In this document: one piece after another, positions 39,981 to 49,434 of the stretch
Layout of the letters: every line of letters begins with the position of its first letter
Position numbering within the stretch: the first letter of the stretch is position 1
Assembly: GCF_014652615.1 (NCBI RefSeq)
Contig: NZ_BMZD01000003.1
Span: 62,001 to 126,000, forward strand
Direction: 5' to 3'
Length of the DNA: 64,000 nucleotides
Origin: Novosphingobium arvoryzae
Lineage (GTDB): Bacteria; Pseudomonadota; Alphaproteobacteria; Sphingomonadales; Sphingomonadaceae
Made by a program: the position numbers and the translations under genes
Notes under the pieces: model-generated
The model's database searches: none
Told to the model about the DNA's origin: nothing
What the model saw: only the letters and a program-made list of their open reading frames with translations

Positions 39981-40625
39981 ATGCCGATCGACCGCTTTTC
40001 CCGACTGCTGGCCGGAAGCGCCATGCTCAGCCTGACGCTGGGTGGCTGCGCGGGCAGCGCCGCCGGACCGCAGTTGCCGCCCGCGACCTTCGTGGCGATG
40101 CAGGAAGGGCCGGGCGAGGAATACGTGATCGGCCCGCTCGATGAACTGACGATCTTCGTCTGGCGCAACCCCGAACTGGGCGCGCAAGTGCAGGTTCGCC
40201 CCGACGGGCGGATCACCACGCCGCTGATCACGGATATGCCCGCCGTGGGCAAGACGCCGTCGATGCTGGCCGAAGACCTGAAGCTGCAACTGTCGCAGTA
40301 CATCCAGGAACCGCTGGTGTCGGTGATCGTGAACAAGTTCGCGGGCACCTACAGCCAGCAGGTCCGCGTGGTCGGCGCGACGGAAAAGCCGGCATCGATC
40401 CCCTACCGTGCCAACATGACGCTGCTCGACGCGATGATCGCGGTCGGCGGTTTGTCCGAATACGCGGCGGGCAACCGCGCGCGGCTGATCCGGTTCGACA
40501 AGGAAAGCGGCAGCCAGAAGGAATACGCCGTCAAGCTGGCCGACCTGCTGCGCAAGGGCGACAGCAAGGCCAACGTGATGCTGATGCCGGGCGATGTGAT
40601 CATCATCCCCGAAAGCTCGTTCTGA
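39981..40625 (+). CDS. Polysaccharide export lipoprotein, XrtA system
   Basis: This 214-residue outer-membrane lipoprotein is a short Wza/EpsE-type export protein. The ATG at 39981 is used because AAGGA lies 7 bases before it; an in-frame ATG at 39966 has no such site. The signal peptide ends in a lipobox (LTLGGC, cysteine near residue 23). The mature part has the Poly_export block (EYVIGPLDELTIFVWRNPELG) followed by a SLBB-type domain (VRVVGATEKPASIPYRANMTLLDAMIAVGG). Together with the chain-length protein and kinase it should form the export machine. It is the first gene of the right-hand exosortase A operon. Confidence 0.9.
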   Translation: MPIDRFSRLLAGSAMLSLTLGGCAGSAAGPQLPPATFVAMQEGPGEEYVIGPLDELTIFVWRNPELGAQVQVRPDGRITTPLITDMPAVGKTPSMLAEDLKLQLSQYIQEPLVSVIVNKFAGTYSQQVRVVGATEKPASIPYRANMTLLDAMIAVGGLSEYAAGNRARLIRFDKESGSQKEYAVKLADLLRKGDSKANVMLMPGDVIIIPESSF

Positions 40626-40650
40626 TCGCGGGGCGGGGCCGGGGCACCAG

Positions 40651-42168
40651 ATGAACAACATTTACGACGAACTGCGCTCGGCGCTCTATTCGGTCTGGCA
40701 CCGCCGCTGGCTGGCGCTGGGGGTGGCCTGGGGCGTCTGCCTTCTCGGCTGGCTGGTCGTGGCGATGGTGCCGAACACGTATGAGTCCAAGGCGCGCATC
40801 TATGTGAAGCTGGACGACGTGCTGGCCGAACAGATCGGCATTCGCGGCAACCGCAAGGGCGACATCGAGCGCGTGCAGCAGACGCTGACCAGCGCGATCA
40901 ACCTGGAAAAGGTGATTCGCGGCACCAGCCTGGGGCAGGAAGTGACCAGCCCCAAGCAGATGGAAGGCGCGATCCTCTCGCTCGGGCGCAAGATCAAGGT
41001 CGAAAGCGCGCAGGAAAACCTGTTCGAGATCACCGCGCACTATGGCGACGGCAGCAATTCCGATGCCGCCAATGCCAAGCTGGCGCAGGACATCGTCCAG
41101 AAGATGATCGACATCTTCCGTGAGGAAAACCTGGCCGGCAATCGCGGCGAAATGTCGCAGTCGCTGGAATTCATGGACCAGCAGCTGGCCCAGCGCCAAA
41201 AGGAGCTGGAAGCGGCCGAACAGAAGCGTCTGGCGTTCGAGGCGCAGAACCCCGAACTCGCGCAGGGCGGGATGTCGGTGATGCAGCGGCTGGAATCGAG
41301 CCGCGCCGAACTGCGCGGACTGGATGCTGATCTGGCGGCGGCGCAGAGCGCGCTCGCGGCGATCAATGGCCAGCTGGCGGGCACCCCGCGCACGCTGGCG
41401 GGCGGCGGCATGGCGGGCGGGGCGCGCGGCGCGCTGGCCGAGGCTCAGGCCGTGCTGGCGGGCATGCGCGCGCGCGGCCTGACCGAAAACCACCCGGACG
41501 TGATCGCGGCGAAGAACCAGGTCAACGCGCTGAAAGGCCCGGCGGCCGCACAGGGCGACGCGGGCGGGATGCCCAACCCGGCCTATACCTCGCTGGAATC
41601 GATCAAGGCCGAACGCGCCGCCAACGTCCAGTCGCTGATGGCGCGGCGCGCGGCGGTACAGGCAGAGCTGTCGCGCATCACCACCCAGCAGATTTCCAAC
41701 CCGCAGGTGGCGGCCGAACAGCAGCGGATCAACCGCGACTATGACGTGCTGAAACAGCAGTATGACAAGCTGCTCCAGGACCGCGAACAGCTGCGCTTGC
41801 GCGGCGAAGTGGAAACCGAAGCCAACGCGGTGAAGTTCCAGGTCATCGACCCGCCGACGACCCCGCGCGCACCCGCCGCGCCCAACCGCCCGGTGCTGCT
41901 GTTTGGCGTGCTGGTAGTGGGGCTGGGCGCGGGCGTGGCGGCGGCCTTTGCGGTGGGCCAGCTGCGCTCCACCTTTGCGACCACGGCCAAGCTGGAACGG
42001 GCCATCGGCTTGCCGGTGCTGGGCGCGATCACCACGACGCTGACCGATGCCGGGCGCGAGCTGCGCAAGAAGCGGATGAAGCTGTTCTACGCGGCCACGG
42101 CGGCGCTGGGCGGCGTGTTCGTGCTGCTGCTGGTGGTCGAGATCATCCAGGTCAGCATGGTGGCTTGA
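40651..42168 (+). CDS. Polysaccharide chain-length determinant (Wzz/GumC-like), XrtA system
   Basis: This 505-residue inner-membrane protein has a first membrane helix at about residues 20-40, a large periplasmic part with long coiled coils (about 160-240 and 320-390) and two hydrophobic segments near 410-430 and 480-502. The N-terminal region (TYESKARIYVKLDDVL) is the Wzz domain. It sets polymer length with the tyrosine kinase encoded next, which is a separate protein here, as usual for this exosortase-associated family. An Ala/Gly-rich stretch near 248-268 breaks the coiled coil. The gene starts 25 bases after the export lipoprotein gene. Confidence 0.9.
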   Translation: MNNIYDELRSALYSVWHRRWLALGVAWGVCLLGWLVVAMVPNTYESKARIYVKLDDVLAEQIGIRGNRKGDIERVQQTLTSAINLEKVIRGTSLGQEVTSPKQMEGAILSLGRKIKVESAQENLFEITAHYGDGSNSDAANAKLAQDIVQKMIDIFREENLAGNRGEMSQSLEFMDQQLAQRQKELEAAEQKRLAFEAQNPELAQGGMSVMQRLESSRAELRGLDADLAAAQSALAAINGQLAGTPRTLAGGGMAGGARGALAEAQAVLAGMRARGLTENHPDVIAAKNQVNALKGPAAAQGDAGGMPNPAYTSLESIKAERAANVQSLMARRAAVQAELSRITTQQISNPQVAAEQQRINRDYDVLKQQYDKLLQDREQLRLRGEVETEANAVKFQVIDPPTTPRAPAAPNRPVLLFGVLVVGLGAGVAAAFAVGQLRSTFATTAKLERAIGLPVLGAITTTLTDAGRELRKKRMKLFYAATAALGGVFVLLLVVEIIQVSMVA

Positions 42169-42179
42169 GGGATATTGCA

Positions 42180-43301
42180 ATGACCGAACACACCAAGATC
42201 CCCTTGCCGACCGGGACTGACGGAGCGACCGCAGCGGAGGGTGCGCCCGACAGCGCGACCCTGATCGAGCGCGTCGTGCGCAATTACGATCTGGTCAAGC
42301 TGGCCCCGGCGCCGATCCCGGAAAACCTGATTCCCCCAGCCAAGCAGCGCCGCCGCTATCGCAAGGCGCATGAGGTGGAGGATGCGGAAGTTTCGCCCGT
42401 GGCAGATGCGCCTTCCGCTTCGCCGCCACCGCCGCCCGCGGCTGCCCAGCCGGTGCAGGAACGGCCCGAAGTGGTCGTGCCCGAAGTGCTGCAGGATGCG
42501 CCTGCGCCAGTTCCCGCAGTGGCCGAGCAGCCTGCGCTGCCCGCCGCCCAGCCAGTGCAGTTCACGGGCAAGCGCCACCCGGTCAAGCGGGCGCACTTGC
42601 GCGAACAGGGCCTGATCGTGCCGGAAGGCAGCGTCACCGGGCTGCTGGAGGAGTTCCGCATCGTCAAGCGCACGCTGCTGCTCAACGCTTCGCAGCTGCG
42701 CCAACAGGGCATGGGCTATGAAAGCCAGCGCGTGCTGATCTGCTCGCCCCATCCGGGCGAGGGCAAGAGCTTTACCTCGGTCAACCTGGCGCTCGCCATT
42801 GCGGCCGAAAAGGAATGCGAAGTGCTGCTGGTGGACGCCGATTTCGCCAAGCCGTCGATCCTGTCGATGCTCGGCCTGCCGGGCGGTCCGGGGCTGATGG
42901 ATGCATTGGCCAAGCCGGACATCGACGTCGCCGATTGCGTGATCGGCACCGACATTCCGGGCCTGTGGGTGCTGCCTGCCGGCAATGCCACCACATCGGA
43001 CACCGAATGGCTGTCGCACACCCGCGCGCGGGAAGTGCTCGACCGGCTGGTCATGGGCGCGCCCAATCGCTTCGTCATTTTCGATTCACCGCCCGCACTG
43101 GCCGCGTCCCCGGCTGCGGAACTGGCCAAGTATGTTGGGCAGGCCGTGGTCGTCGCCCGCGCCGACCGGACCGGGCAGGGCGCGCTGGAAGACGCGATCT
43201 CGCTGCTCTCGGCCTGCCCGAACATCCAGTTGCTGCTCAACGCCGTTCACTTCAGCCCCAGCGGTCGCCGCTTCGGCTCGTACTATGGATATGGAGGCTG
43301 A
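42180..43301 (+). CDS. CpsD/CapB-type tyrosine kinase, XrtA system
   Basis: This 373-residue cytoplasmic ATPase is a BY-kinase. Walker A is SPHPGEGKS at 189-197, Walker A' is LLVDADFAKPS near 225-235 and Walker B is FVIFDSPP near 300. The first 130 residues contain a basic stretch and a Pro/Ala/Val-rich linker (about 72-128). The usual C-terminal tyrosine cluster is very short (SYYGYGG), so autophosphorylation may be limited. It works with the separate chain-length protein encoded upstream. The ATG at 42180 has GAGGG about 9 bases before it. Confidence 0.88.
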   Translation: MTEHTKIPLPTGTDGATAAEGAPDSATLIERVVRNYDLVKLAPAPIPENLIPPAKQRRRYRKAHEVEDAEVSPVADAPSASPPPPPAAAQPVQERPEVVVPEVLQDAPAPVPAVAEQPALPAAQPVQFTGKRHPVKRAHLREQGLIVPEGSVTGLLEEFRIVKRTLLLNASQLRQQGMGYESQRVLICSPHPGEGKSFTSVNLALAIAAEKECEVLLVDADFAKPSILSMLGLPGGPGLMDALAKPDIDVADCVIGTDIPGLWVLPAGNATTSDTEWLSHTRAREVLDRLVMGAPNRFVIFDSPPALAASPAAELAKYVGQAVVVARADRTGQGALEDAISLLSACPNIQLLLNAVHFSPSGRRFGSYYGYGG

Positions 43302-43303
43302 CC

Positions 43304-45013
43304 ATGTCGTCACCCCGCCTTGCCCGTTATGCCGCGCTGGCCGCCGTGCTGGCGCTGTGGCCGCATGCCGGCCACGCGCAGTCGCTGCCTTATGGCGATG
43401 TCTCGGACGGCGACAGCGCGTCGTCTGCCGATAGCGCCGCACCGCGCGGCAGTGGCCGCGCGCCGCGCGTCAAGGTTACGCCCTATATCGAGGCGCAGCA
43501 GGTGGTCTTTGCCGAACTGCGGCCGGGTGACGAGGTCGTCACCTATTCGATCATCGCCGCCGGGGTGGATGCCGCGATCCGGGGGCGGAACAACGAAGGT
43601 TCCGTCTCGGTCCGGTATGAGCGCCGGTTCGGCTGGGGCAACAACGCGCAGGACAGCGACGCGATCAGCGGCGTGGCGCGGTTCTCCTCTGCCGTGATCC
43701 CCAACACCCTGTCGATTGAGGCCGGGGCGCTGGCCGCCCGCAATTCGATCGAAAACAACGGCGCCGCGCTCAACAACGGGCTGAACTTCGGCGATTCGGT
43801 GACCCAGATCTACTCGGTCTATGCCGGACCGTCGCTGCGCACGAATGTCGACGATGTGCAGGTCAGCGGATCTTACCGCCTGGGCTATTCGCGGGTGGAA
43901 TCTCCCAATGCGATCCCTGTCGCGGCGGGGCAGCCGGCGATCGACCTGTTCGATGAAAGCGTGGTCCACAGCGCCGCGATCCGGGCTGGCACGCGCCCCG
44001 GCGATTACCTGCCGGTCGGCGTGGGCGTGGGCGCGGGTTATAACCGCGAGGACATTTCCAACCTCGACCAGCGGGTCGAGGACCTGCACGTGCGCGGCGA
44101 TGTGACGCTGCCGGTGGGCAATGACCTGTCGCTGGTGGGCGGCGTGGGCTGGGAAAAGGTCGAGGTATCCAGCCGCGACGCGGTGCGCGATCCGGTCACC
44201 GGCGATCCGGTGGTCGGCAGCGATGGCCGCTTCGTGACCGACAAGTCGGCCCCGCGCATCCTGTCCTACCAGGCCGAAGGGCTGATCTGGGATGCGGGTG
44301 TGGTCTGGCGGCCCAGCCGCCGCACCGCACTGGAAGCGCATGTGGGCCGCCGCTATGGCTCCACCACCTATTACGGCAGCTTCGCCTACGCGCCCAGCGC
44401 GCGCACCAGCCTGAACGTATCGGTCTATGACACGATCTCCGGCTTTGGCGGGCAGCTGAACACCGCGCTGGCCAACCTGCCGACGCAGTTCCAGGCCCAG
44501 CGCAATCCGTTCAGCGGCAACGTTGGCGGTTGCGTCCAGGCCGAAGGCACGGTTGCGGCGGGGCAAGGCACCTGCCTGAATGGCGCGCTTGGCGGGGTCC
44601 GTTCGGCGGTGTTCCGTTCGCGCGGAGTGGCCGGCTCGCTGGCGGTGAGTGCCGGGCGGCTCTCCTACGGGATCGGCGCCGGGTATGACCGGCGCAAGTT
44701 CATGGCCGCACCGGGCACGGCGCTGGCCGCCGCAAATGGCGTGATCGATGAGAACGTCTGGCTTGCCGCGTTCCTCAGCGGGCGGATCGACCGCAATTCG
44801 AGCTTTTCCACCAATGCCTATGCCAACTGGTATCAAAGCGGCGACCCGCTGCTGGGCGATACCCGCGGGCTGGGCGCAACCGCTGCCTACTATCGCTCCA
44901 TCACCAGCAAGCTGTCGGCCACGGCCGCGGTCGGCGTCGATGGCGTGACGCGCGAGAACCTGGTCGACATCTGGTCGGCGCAGGCGCTGGTCGGCGTGCG
45001 TTACTCGTTCTAA
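43304..45013 (+). CDS. PEP-CTERM system-associated outer-membrane beta-barrel protein
   Basis: This 569-residue protein has a signal peptide (residues 1-24, ending HAGHAQ) and then many alternating strands ending in an aromatic residue (VGVRYSF at the C terminus), as in outer-membrane beta barrels. The family is found only with exosortase A loci and is sometimes mislabelled YajC. It may be the outer-membrane pore of the system, or a scaffold for it. Internal repeats of VTLPVGNDLSLVGGVGWE style reflect barrel hairpins. It begins 2 bases after the kinase stop. Confidence 0.82.
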   Translation: MSSPRLARYAALAAVLALWPHAGHAQSLPYGDVSDGDSASSADSAAPRGSGRAPRVKVTPYIEAQQVVFAELRPGDEVVTYSIIAAGVDAAIRGRNNEGSVSVRYERRFGWGNNAQDSDAISGVARFSSAVIPNTLSIEAGALAARNSIENNGAALNNGLNFGDSVTQIYSVYAGPSLRTNVDDVQVSGSYRLGYSRVESPNAIPVAAGQPAIDLFDESVVHSAAIRAGTRPGDYLPVGVGVGAGYNREDISNLDQRVEDLHVRGDVTLPVGNDLSLVGGVGWEKVEVSSRDAVRDPVTGDPVVGSDGRFVTDKSAPRILSYQAEGLIWDAGVVWRPSRRTALEAHVGRRYGSTTYYGSFAYAPSARTSLNVSVYDTISGFGGQLNTALANLPTQFQAQRNPFSGNVGGCVQAEGTVAAGQGTCLNGALGGVRSAVFRSRGVAGSLAVSAGRLSYGIGAGYDRRKFMAAPGTALAAANGVIDENVWLAAFLSGRIDRNSSFSTNAYANWYQSGDPLLGDTRGLGATAAYYRSITSKLSATAAVGVDGVTRENLVDIWSAQALVGVRYSF

Positions 45014-45034
45014 GCCTGTCGGAGGCACTGCAAG

Positions 45035-46225
45035 ATGTTCAATGATTTCTATGGCCTGACCGGACGTCCATTCCAGCTGACGCCGGACCCGACGTTCTAT
45101 TTCGAGAGCCTGACGCACCGCAAGGCGCTGTCCTATCTCTCCTATGGCCTCGCGCAGGGCGAAGGCTTCGTGGTCATCACGGGTGAGGTCGGCGCGGGCA
45201 AGTCCACGCTGGTTGCCCACCTGATGGCGACGATTGACCCGGCCCGCCTGACCGCCGCGCAGATCGTGACCAGCAAGCTGGACGGCGAGGAACTGGTCCA
45301 CGTGGTCGCGCAGGCCTTCGGCCTGATCGTCGACGGGCATGACAAGGCCAGCGCACTGGGCGCGATCGAGGCGTTCCTGCATGACGAGGCCCGCGCCGGC
45401 CGCCGCTGCCTGCTGGTGGTGGACGAAAGCCAGAATCTGGAATTCGACGCGCTGGAAGAACTTCGCATGCTCTCGAACTTCCAGCTGGGTGCGCATCCGC
45501 TGCTGCAGACGTTGCTGCTGGGCCAGCCGGAATTCCGCGACATGATCCAGGATCATCCGCAACTGGAGCAGCTGCGCCAGCGCGTGATCGCCGCCCATCA
45601 CCTGGAGGCGATGGAGCTGGGCGAAGTGCAGCCCTATATTGAACACCGGCTGAAGTGCGTGGGCTGGACCGGCAATCCGCAGTTCGACCAGCGCGTCTTT
45701 ACCGAACTGTATGAAGCATCGGGCGGGGTGCCGCGCCGGATCAACCAGATCTGCAACCGGCTGATGATGCTGGGCGCGGTGGAGCAGCGCACCCGGATCG
45801 ACGGCGCGATGCTGAGCGGCGTGCTGGAAGAACTGGAGCTGGACGGGACGCTGCAGCTCAAGCGGATCGAGCGCAAGGCACAGGCCGCGGTGCCGCCCGC
45901 ACCGGCCGTTGCCGAGCCGGTGGCTGCCGTGGCGCCGGCCGCGCCGGTCGCGGTCCCGGCCGATGCCGTGGCGATGGAACAGCTGCTTGGCCTGCTGGCC
46001 GAGCGCGACGCCCAGATTGCCGAGTTGCAGCAGGCCGTGATCGAACTGGCGAACGAGCGGGAAGCCCCGGCCGTGCCAGACCAGAGCGCCGCGATGGCCG
46101 CGCTCGAGGCGAAGTTTGCCGCACTGGAAGCCCGGACGCAGGAGCAGGAGCGGACCATCCGCCACACCCTGACCATGCTGATCGAGTGGATCGAGGCTGA
46201 CGACGCCGCGCGCGTGGCGGCCTGA
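45035..46225 (+). CDS. XrtA-associated secretion ATPase (ExeA-like)
   Basis: This 396-residue AAA ATPase begins MFNDFYGLTGRPFQLTPDP, the ExeA/PrkA-type N terminus. Walker A is TGEVGAGKST (49-58), Walker B LLVVDESQNL near 124-133, and the AAA lid region follows (to about 270). The tail has an Ala/Pro-rich linker and a coiled coil (about 310-380), which could join it to other inner-membrane parts. In exosortase A loci this ATPase accompanies the outer-membrane protein encoded upstream. GGAGG lies 9 bases before its ATG. Confidence 0.9.
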   Translation: MFNDFYGLTGRPFQLTPDPTFYFESLTHRKALSYLSYGLAQGEGFVVITGEVGAGKSTLVAHLMATIDPARLTAAQIVTSKLDGEELVHVVAQAFGLIVDGHDKASALGAIEAFLHDEARAGRRCLLVVDESQNLEFDALEELRMLSNFQLGAHPLLQTLLLGQPEFRDMIQDHPQLEQLRQRVIAAHHLEAMELGEVQPYIEHRLKCVGWTGNPQFDQRVFTELYEASGGVPRRINQICNRLMMLGAVEQRTRIDGAMLSGVLEELELDGTLQLKRIERKAQAAVPPAPAVAEPVAAVAPAAPVAVPADAVAMEQLLGLLAERDAQIAELQQAVIELANEREAPAVPDQSAAMAALEAKFAALEARTQEQERTIRHTLTMLIEWIEADDAARVAA

Positions 46226-46247
46226 GCGGGAGCCCGTTGGTCGCGCC

Positions 46248-47126
46248 ATGACGCATTCCGCAAACACAGTGGTCAATGGCCTCTCGGTCGACGTCGAGGA
46301 CTGGTTCCAGGTCGGTGCGTTCGAAGGCGTGATCGACCGGGGCAGCTGGGAATCGCTGTCTGACCGGGTCGAGCGGAACTGCGATGCGATCCTGCGGATG
46401 TTCGCCGCTGCCGATGTGAAGGCGACGTTCTTCACGCTGGGCTGGGTGGGGCAACGCCATCCCGCCCTGCTGCGCCGGATCGTTGAGGAAGGCCACGAGC
46501 TTGCCAGCCACGGCTGGGACCATGCCCGCGTCTTCACGATGGACAAGGCGGCCTTTGCCGCCGACATTGATCGTGCGCGCAAGGTGCTGGAGGATGCCTC
46601 TGGTGCTCGCGTGACCGGCTATCGCGCGCCGAGTTTCTCGATCGATGCGCGCACACCCTGGGCCTATGCCGTGTTGGCGGAGCAGGGCTATGCCTATAGC
46701 TCCAGCGTCGCGCCGATTACCCACGATCACTATGGCTGGCGCGATGCGCCGCGCTTTGCGTTCCGGCCGCTGCCGTGGGCCGATCTGATCGAAATCCCGG
46801 TCACGACTGCCCATTTCGCGGGCAAGCGACTGGCCGCAGGCGGAGGCGGGTTCTTTCGCGTGCTGCCCTATGCCTTTTCGCGCTGGGCGATCCGGCAGGT
46901 CAACACGCAGGACCGGCGCCCGGCCGTGTTCTATTTCCACCCGTGGGAAATCGATCCGGCCCAGCCGCGCGTTCCCGGCGCGCCGCTGCGTTCGAAACTG
47001 CGCCATTACACCAACCTCGATGTGATGGCCGAAAAGCTGGAGCAACTGGTGCGCGAATTTGCGTGGGGGCGGATGGATGTGCTGGCCCTGCGCGAAGCGC
47101 AACTGGCAACGGAACTGGCGGCGTGA
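46248..47126 (+). CDS. XrtA system polysaccharide deacetylase
   Basis: This 292-residue protein is a NodB-type deacetylase of the exosortase subgroup. The catalytic Asp lies in LSVDVEDWFQVG (near 8-20), zinc His residues in ELASHGWDHARVF (near 84-96), TGYRAPSFSID near 120, and the long C-terminal DUF3473-like part (RPAVFYFHPWEIDPAQPRVP). It lacks a signal peptide, so it probably acts on a lipid-linked precursor in the cytoplasm or is moved by another route. The stop overlaps the GTG of the FemAB-like gene. Confidence 0.92.
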   Translation: MTHSANTVVNGLSVDVEDWFQVGAFEGVIDRGSWESLSDRVERNCDAILRMFAAADVKATFFTLGWVGQRHPALLRRIVEEGHELASHGWDHARVFTMDKAAFAADIDRARKVLEDASGARVTGYRAPSFSIDARTPWAYAVLAEQGYAYSSSVAPITHDHYGWRDAPRFAFRPLPWADLIEIPVTTAHFAGKRLAAGGGGFFRVLPYAFSRWAIRQVNTQDRRPAVFYFHPWEIDPAQPRVPGAPLRSKLRHYTNLDVMAEKLEQLVREFAWGRMDVLALREAQLATELAA

Positions 47127-48196
47127 ACGCGCCGTTCCATCCGGTGGCTGCCGTGCGCGCAGTCGATCTGTCCGATCCCGGCGAGGTCCGGCGGCTGGAA
47201 GCTCATGTTGCGGAACAGCCCGGCGGCACGGCCTTTCACCGCCCGGCCTGGCTGAACGCGGTCGCGCGGGCGACCGACAACCGCGCGTTGGTGCTGGTGC
47301 TGGAACGGCGCGATGCCATCGCGGCCTATCTGCCGCTGCTGGAAGTCCATTCCCCGCTGTTCGGGCGGGTCATGGTGTCGAGCGGGTTCGGTGTGGATGG
47401 AGGCATTCTGGCGGATCGCCCGGCTGATGCCGAGGCGCTGTTCGGTGCGGTCGAGGAACTGGCGCTGCGCCGGTCCTGCCCGGCAATCGAACTGCGCGGC
47501 GGCCTGCTTCCGCAAGGCCGCACGGGGTGGAAGATCCGCCACGATTCGCACTGCGGCTTCAGCACCGATCTGGCGCCTGACGACGACGCCCAGCTGACCG
47601 CGATCCCGCGCAAGCAGCGCGCCGAGGTGCGCAAGGGGCTGGCTGGCGAACTGACCGTATCGGTCGGCACCGACGCCGCCCAGCGCGCTGCGCATTACGC
47701 GGTCTACGCCGAAAGCGTGCGCAACCTTGGCACGCCCGTCTTCCCCAAGGCGCTGTTTGGTGCCGTGCTGGATGCGTTCGGGGCAGACGCCGACATCCTG
47801 ACCGTCAGCCAGGGCGAAACCCCGGTGGCGAGCGTCCTCTCGCTGTATCACAAGGGGGCGGTCATGCCCTATTGGGGCGGCGGGACGATGGCCGCGCGGC
47901 GGCTGCGCGCCAACGACCGGATGTATTTCGAGCTGATGCTCCATGCCCGGCGGCGCGGCTGCACCCGGTTCGACTTCGGCCGTTCCAAGACCGGGAGCGG
48001 CGCGTTCGATTTCAAGAAGAACTGGGGGTTCGAGCCCCAGCCACTGGGCTATGCCGCGTGGACCGCGCCGGGGGCTGAGGCCCGCGATGCCGATCCCACC
48101 AGCGCGAAGCACGCCGCCCGGATCGCCTTGTGGAAGCGCTTGCCGCTCCCTGTCGCCAACCTGCTTGGCCCGCATATCGCCAGGGGATTGGCATGA
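47123..48196 (+). CDS. FemAB-like protein, XrtA system-associated
   Basis: This 357-residue protein has two tandem GNAT domains like FemAB peptidyl or aminoacyl transferases. FHRPAWLNAVARATDN near 40-55, the IPRKQRAEVRKGLAG helix near 165-180 and the typical C-terminal FDFGRSKTGSGAFDFKKNWGFEP near 275-300 identify the exosortase-associated family. The start is a GTG within the ATGA-like overlap with the deacetylase gene. It may attach an aminoacyl or acyl group to the polysaccharide or to its lipid. It is a second GNAT-fold protein in this locus besides the one at 36007-37035. Confidence 0.9.
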   Translation: MNAPFHPVAAVRAVDLSDPGEVRRLEAHVAEQPGGTAFHRPAWLNAVARATDNRALVLVLERRDAIAAYLPLLEVHSPLFGRVMVSSGFGVDGGILADRPADAEALFGAVEELALRRSCPAIELRGGLLPQGRTGWKIRHDSHCGFSTDLAPDDDAQLTAIPRKQRAEVRKGLAGELTVSVGTDAAQRAAHYAVYAESVRNLGTPVFPKALFGAVLDAFGADADILTVSQGETPVASVLSLYHKGAVMPYWGGGTMAARRLRANDRMYFELMLHARRRGCTRFDFGRSKTGSGAFDFKKNWGFEPQPLGYAAWTAPGAEARDADPTSAKHAARIALWKRLPLPVANLLGPHIARGLA

Positions 48197-49434
48197 CCAT
48201 GAACGAGATCCTGTTCCTGTCGCACCGGATGCCGTTTCCGCCCGACCGGGGCGACAAGATCCGCTCACACCACATCCTGCGGCGGCTGGCGGGGCTGGCC
48301 CCGATCCACATTGCGACGTTTGCCGATGACGAACGCGACATGGCCGAGGAAGTGGAACTGGCGGCGATGGCGCGCAGCTATCGCCTCGTCCGCCGGGTCA
48401 AGCCGCTGATCGTGGCCGGGGTGCAATCGCTGCTGCAAGGCGCTCCGGTCAGCCTGCCCGCGTTCCATAGCCCCGAAATCGCGCGCTATGTCGAAGATGC
48501 GCTGGCGAACAACCGGATCGGGACGATCTATGTCTTCTCCGGCCAGATGGGCCAGTATGTGCCGGACGATTTCAAGGGCCGGGTAATCATGGATTTCGTG
48601 GACGTCGATTCCGCGAAGTTCGAAGCCTATGCCGAAAGCGATACCGGCCCGCGCCGCTGGATCAATGCGCGCGAGGCGCGGTTGCTGCGCGCGGTGGAGG
48701 CCCGCATGGCCCGGCGCGCCACGCAAAGCCTGCTGATCTCGCCTGAAGAAGCCGCGTTGTTCCGGGCGCGCCTGTCGCCCGAAGACGCGGTGACCTGCGA
48801 TGTGCGCGTGCTGCGCAACGGGATCGACAGCCGCCATTTCGATCCGGCCGTCGTGCGGCCCGAGCCGCGCCTGCTGGATTGCGAGGGGCCGCGCCTGATC
48901 TTTACCGGGCAGATGGATTATGCGCCCAATGTTACCGCCGCGCTGCGGGTGATGGACCGCCTCCTTCCGCGCGTGCGCGACTTGCTGCCCAAGGCGACGT
49001 TCCATGTGGTCGGGCGCAATCCGGCTGACGAACTGCTGGCCCGTGACGGGCGCGACGGCGTCCATGTCTGGGGCGGGGTCGAGGACATGCGCACCTGGCT
49101 GAGCGCGGCGGACCTGGCGCTGGTGCCGCTGGAAATCGCGCGCGGGGTCCAAAACAAGGTGCTGGAAGCCATGGCCATGAACCTGCCCGTGGTGCTGAGC
49201 AGCGCCGCCGCCACCGGAATCGGCGGGACGGATGGATTGCACTATGCCGTTGCCGACAGCGATGCCGACCTGGTTGACCGCGTGGCGGCCTTGCTGGCCC
49301 ATCCGCGGCAGGGCTGGACCCTGGGGTTGGAGGCGCGGCGCTTCGTGGTGGACAACCTGAGCTGGCAGGCCACGCTCGCGCCGCTGGCCGAGCTGGTTGG
49401 CTATCCGGGCGGGGCGGCCCGCCATGCCGCCTGA
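48193..49434 (+). CDS. XrtA/PEP-CTERM system glycosyltransferase (TIGR03087 type)
   Basis: This 413-residue GT-B fold glycosyltransferase starts FLSHRMPFPPDRGDKIRSHHILRRLA, the hallmark of the exosortase-associated sugar transferase. IDFVDVDSAKF-like sequence occurs near 140, and the C-terminal GT1 donor-site block runs GQMDYAPNVTAALRVM to PLEIARGVQNKVLEAMAMNLPVV (near 240-335), with the EAMA motif. It is cytoplasmic and probably adds one sugar to the lipid-linked repeat unit. The ATG overlaps the stop of the FemAB gene; AGGGGA lies 5 bases before it. Its end overlaps the exosortase start by 11 bases. Confidence 0.92.
   Translation: MTMNEILFLSHRMPFPPDRGDKIRSHHILRRLAGLAPIHIATFADDERDMAEEVELAAMARSYRLVRRVKPLIVAGVQSLLQGAPVSLPAFHSPEIARYVEDALANNRIGTIYVFSGQMGQYVPDDFKGRVIMDFVDVDSAKFEAYAESDTGPRRWINAREARLLRAVEARMARRATQSLLISPEEAALFRARLSPEDAVTCDVRVLRNGIDSRHFDPAVVRPEPRLLDCEGPRLIFTGQMDYAPNVTAALRVMDRLLPRVRDLLPKATFHVVGRNPADELLARDGRDGVHVWGGVEDMRTWLSAADLALVPLEIARGVQNKVLEAMAMNLPVVLSSAAATGIGGTDGLHYAVADSDADLVDRVAALLAHPRQGWTLGLEARRFVVDNLSWQATLAPLAELVGYPGGAARHAA

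Noticed and set aside
43310..46582. A 1090-codon open frame on the minus strand
   Set aside because: It is antisense to the outer-membrane protein, ATPase and deacetylase genes, has an Arg/His/Gln-rich composition with no domain, and arises from the high GC bias.
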